Shown: piece after piece, positions 61,812 through 64,000 of the stretch | Position numbering within the stretch: the first letter of the stretch is position 1 | How the letters are laid out: each line of letters starts with the position of its first letter | Origin: Micromonospora sp. WMMD1120 | GTDB taxonomy: Bacteria > Actinomycetota > Actinomycetes > Mycobacteriales > Micromonosporaceae | NCBI RefSeq assembly: GCF_029626235.1 | Contig: NZ_JARUBO010000005.1 | Location: 1,954,501 to 2,018,500 of the forward strand | Direction of reading: 5' to 3' | Length of the DNA: 64,000 nt | Notes under the pieces: generated by a model | What the model saw: only the letters and a program-made list of their open reading frames with translations | The model's database searches: none | Told to the model about the DNA's origin: nothing | Program-made: the position numbers and the translations under genes

Positions 61812-63313
61812 ACGCACCACTGCGCCGGGTCGGCGTCGTCGTCATGGTCCTGTTCGGCCTGCTCTTCGCCAACCTCAACTGGATCCAGGCGTACAAGGCC
61901 GACGAATATCGGACGAGCGACTACAACGGTCGGGTCCAGGTCGCCGAGTACGACCGCAAGCGCGGCAACATCGAGGCCGGCGGCACGGCCCTGGCCACCA
62001 GCAAGGAGACCACCGGCAACCTGAAGTTCCTGCGCACCTATCCCGGCGGCGCCAAGTACGCCCACGTGCTCGGCTACAAGCCGGTCAACCTGGCGGACCA
62101 GGGCATCGAGCGGGTGGAGAACGACTTCCTGGCCGGCACCAGCGACCAGCTCATCGGCGACCGGTTGAAGGACATGTTCACCGGCGACGACACCGGTGGC
62201 GGCAACGTGCTGCTCACGCTCTCCAAGCGTGCCCAGGACGTGGCGTACGACCAGCTGCGCAACAACGAGGTGGGCGCGAAGCGGGGCGCGGCGATCGCCA
62301 TCGACCCGCGTACCGGGGCGGTGCAGGCGTTGGTGTCCATGCCCAGCTTCGACCCGAACCCGCTGGCCAGTCACAACGGCACCGAGGCGGCGGCCGCGTA
62401 CAGCAAGCTGGAGCAGGACCCGGAGGGCCCGCTGAAGAACCGGGCGCTCTCCGAGACGCTGCCGCCCGGCTCCACCTTCAAGATCGTCGTGGCGGCGGCG
62501 GCGCTGGAGAACGGCGTCACCAAGTCGACCCAGATCCCGGCCGGCCCCAGCTACACCCCGCCCACCTCGGGCAGCCCGATCCGCAACGCCGCCGCGTCGA
62601 TCTGCCCGGAATCGCAGGTCACCCTGCTGAGCGCGGTGACCGAGTCGTGCAACACCGGTTTCGCCCAGCTCGGCGTACGCCTCGGCGCCGACACCATCAA
62701 GGAGAAGGCCCGGCAGTTCGGCTTCGAGCAGGACGACCTCACCGTCGGCCAACTCGGCGAGGACGGGCTGCCCACGGCGGCCAGCCGGACCGGCGACATG
62801 CAGAACCCGGACGGCAGCACCGATCCGGCCGCGCTGGCCCAGTCCTCGATCGGCCAGAACAACGTCCGGATGACGCCGCTGGAGGGCGCGATGATCGCCG
62901 GCGCGATCGCCCACAACGGCAGTCAGATGCGGCCGTACCTGGTCCGGCAGTTGCTCGCCCCGGACCGGACGACCAGCTACTACACCGCCAAGGCCCGGGA
63001 GCTGCGCCAGCCGGTCAGCGCGCAGGTCGCCGGCGACCTGCGGGACATGATGGTCAGCGTGGTCCAGAACGGCACCGGCCGGAAGGCCGCGATCAGCGGC
63101 TACACGGTCGGCGGCAAGACCGGCACCGCCCAGTCCGCTCCGGACCGGCCGGACCACGGCTGGTTCATCGGCTTCGCGCTGGACAAGAACGGCACCCCGG
63201 TCTCCGCGGTCTGCGTCATGCTGGAGCAGGCCGGTCCCGGCGGCAGCGCCGAGGCGGCCCGGATCGCCGGCCAGATCATGCGGGCCGCCATCGCCGATCC
63301 GGGGGGTCGCTGA
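61808..63313 (+). CDS. pbpA: Class B penicillin-binding protein PbpA
   Basis: This 501-residue transpeptidase has an N-terminal transmembrane anchor (about 5-24) and a short pedestal domain. The transpeptidase domain has SxxK at Ser222 (GSTFK), SxN at Ser280 (ESCNTG) and KTG (GGKTGTAQ) near the end. It cross-links peptidoglycan with the upstream RodA; both are elongation or septal-wall enzymes. It starts with GTG, overlapping the rodA stop by four bases. The kinase gene follows one base after its stop. Confidence 0.96.
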   Translation: MNAPLRRVGVVVMVLFGLLFANLNWIQAYKADEYRTSDYNGRVQVAEYDRKRGNIEAGGTALATSKETTGNLKFLRTYPGGAKYAHVLGYKPVNLADQGIERVENDFLAGTSDQLIGDRLKDMFTGDDTGGGNVLLTLSKRAQDVAYDQLRNNEVGAKRGAAIAIDPRTGAVQALVSMPSFDPNPLASHNGTEAAAAYSKLEQDPEGPLKNRALSETLPPGSTFKIVVAAAALENGVTKSTQIPAGPSYTPPTSGSPIRNAAASICPESQVTLLSAVTESCNTGFAQLGVRLGADTIKEKARQFGFEQDDLTVGQLGEDGLPTAASRTGDMQNPDGSTDPAALAQSSIGQNNVRMTPLEGAMIAGAIAHNGSQMRPYLVRQLLAPDRTTSYYTAKARELRQPVSAQVAGDLRDMMVSVVQNGTGRKAAISGYTVGGKTGTAQSAPDRPDHGWFIGFALDKNGTPVSAVCVMLEQAGPGGSAEAARIAGQIMRAAIADPGGR

Positions 63314-63314
63314 C

Positions 63315-64000
63315 ATGCTCAGCCCCGGCGTCCAGCTCGGCAACCGCTACCGTCTCGACGAGCGGATCGCCAGCGGCGGCATGGGCGACGTCTGGCGCGG
63401 CACCGACCAGGTGCTCGGCCGGACGGTCGCGGTGAAGAGCCTGCTCCCGGCGTTGCTCGACGACCCGGACTTCGGCGAGCGGTTCCGCGGCGAGGCCCGC
63501 ACCATGGCCACCATCAACCACCCGGGCGTGGTGGACGTCTACGACTTCGGCAACGACCAGCAGATCGCCTTCCTGGTCATGGAGTACATCGAGGGTGACG
63601 CCCTGTCGTCCACCCTCAGTCGGGTCGGTCGACTCACCCCGGCCCGGACGATGGCCCTCGTCGCGCAGGCCGCCGACGCGCTGCACGCCGCGCACGCGAA
63701 GGGCATCGTGCACCGCGACGTGAAGCCGGGCAACCTGCTGGTCCGACCGAACGGCACGCTGGTGCTCACCGACTTCGGTATCGCCCGCTCCGACCTGGTC
63801 GGTCAGCTCACCGCCGCCGGCTCGGTGCTCGGCACCGCCTCCTACATCTCGCCCGAGCAGGCCACCGGTGGGGTGGCCACTCCGGCATCCGACGTGTACG
63901 CCCTCGGCGTGGTGGCGTACCAGTGCCTGGCCGGTCGGCGGCCGTTCGAGGGTGACAACCCGCTGGACATCGCGATGCGGCACGTCCGGGAGACCCCCCG
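63315..64000 (+). CDS. pknA: Ser/Thr protein kinase, PknA-like (C-terminus cut by window edge)
   Basis: The visible 228 residues form a Hanks-type kinase domain. It has the glycine loop ASGGMGDVWRG, catalytic Lys41 (VAVKSLL), HRDVKPGN, the DFG motif LTDFGIAR and the activation-loop end GTASYISPEQ. The gene follows pbpA in the conserved actinobacterial order, where pknA then pknB come next. The pknA symbol rests on position; the C-terminal portion that would show PASTA domains (pknB) lies outside the window. It should phosphorylate FhaA/FhaB and cell-wall enzymes. Confidence 0.85.
   Translation, partial: MLSPGVQLGNRYRLDERIASGGMGDVWRGTDQVLGRTVAVKSLLPALLDDPDFGERFRGEARTMATINHPGVVDVYDFGNDQQIAFLVMEYIEGDALSSTLSRVGRLTPARTMALVAQAADALHAAHAKGIVHRDVKPGNLLVRPNGTLVLTDFGIARSDLVGQLTAAGSVLGTASYISPEQATGGVATPASDVYALGVVAYQCLAGRRPFEGDNPLDIAMRHVRETP

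Overview
The window is chromosomal DNA from a very high-GC actinomycete, most likely a Micromonosporaceae member (Micromonospora-like). This is inferred from several things: strong GC bias with long antisense open frames, frequent GTG starts, an HTH/DUF397 gene pair, a MarR-YceI pair, actinobacterial ProS and SseA, and the fhaA-fhaB-pstP-rodA-pbpA-pkn cell-wall and signalling cluster at the right end. That cluster normally lies close to oriC in actinobacteria. A near-consensus parS site at 7909-7924 also points to an origin-proximal location.

Layout. 1-7.9 kb: a large P-type ATPase (cut by the window edge), a divergent micro membrane protein, an MFS transporter, a GAP-family membrane protein, an NAD(P)-binding protein and a YbaK-type deacylase. 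7.95-13.9 kb: housekeeping genes (FrnE-type DsbA, SufE, CBS protein, prolyl-tRNA synthetase, SGNH hydrolase, a barrel-less amidohydrolase remnant, SseA). 13.9-18.8 kb: a SigE-family sigma factor with a putative membrane partner, a TetR repressor with clear operators beside an FAD monooxygenase, and an MFS exporter. 18.9-22.1 kb and 37.5-40.3 kb: two halves of an acyl-CoA carboxylase/branched-chain catabolism set (TetR, biotin carboxylase, HMG-CoA lyase; then carboxyltransferase beta and acyl-CoA dehydrogenase), all on the plus strand.

Between those halves, on the opposite strand, lies the most unusual part of the window. A tightly packed eight-gene operon (36110 down to 22811) encodes a condensation-less NRPS (adenylation, carrier, thioester reductase), two paralogous B12-binding radical SAM enzymes, an MFS exporter, a GNAT/FemAB-ATP-grasp fusion, a diverged LysA-type PLP decarboxylase, a second FemAB/GNAT-like protein and an aldo/keto reductase. 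It reads as a compact biosynthetic gene cluster. In outline, an amino acid is activated on a carrier, modified by cobalamin radical chemistry, released reductively as an aldehyde or alcohol, extended by one or two amide bonds, and exported. I cannot match it to a described pathway. A snapalysin-like protease on its left and an orphan amino-acid-binding lipoprotein on its right are not obviously part of it.

40.4-57.3 kb: an XRE/NB-ARC regulator, MarR-YceI, a glutamate-cysteine ligase family enzyme, a proline/serine-rich membrane protein, two kinase-less PASTA proteins, small hypothetical proteins, an HTH/DUF397 pair, a secreted subtilisin with a P-domain, a WecG/TagA-type glycosyltransferase with a nucleotide-sugar epimerase, and tRNA-Leu(CAG). 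57.6-64 kb: the fhaA-fhaB-pstP-rodA-pbpA-pkn operon that couples cell-wall elongation to Ser/Thr phosphorylation. Notable non-coding elements include a 31-bp perfect inverted repeat at 46304-46382, a long hairpin at 21004-21088, several bidirectional terminators, and a palindrome overlying the protease promoter at 22723-22760. No rRNA, CRISPR array, insertion sequence or prophage was recognised.
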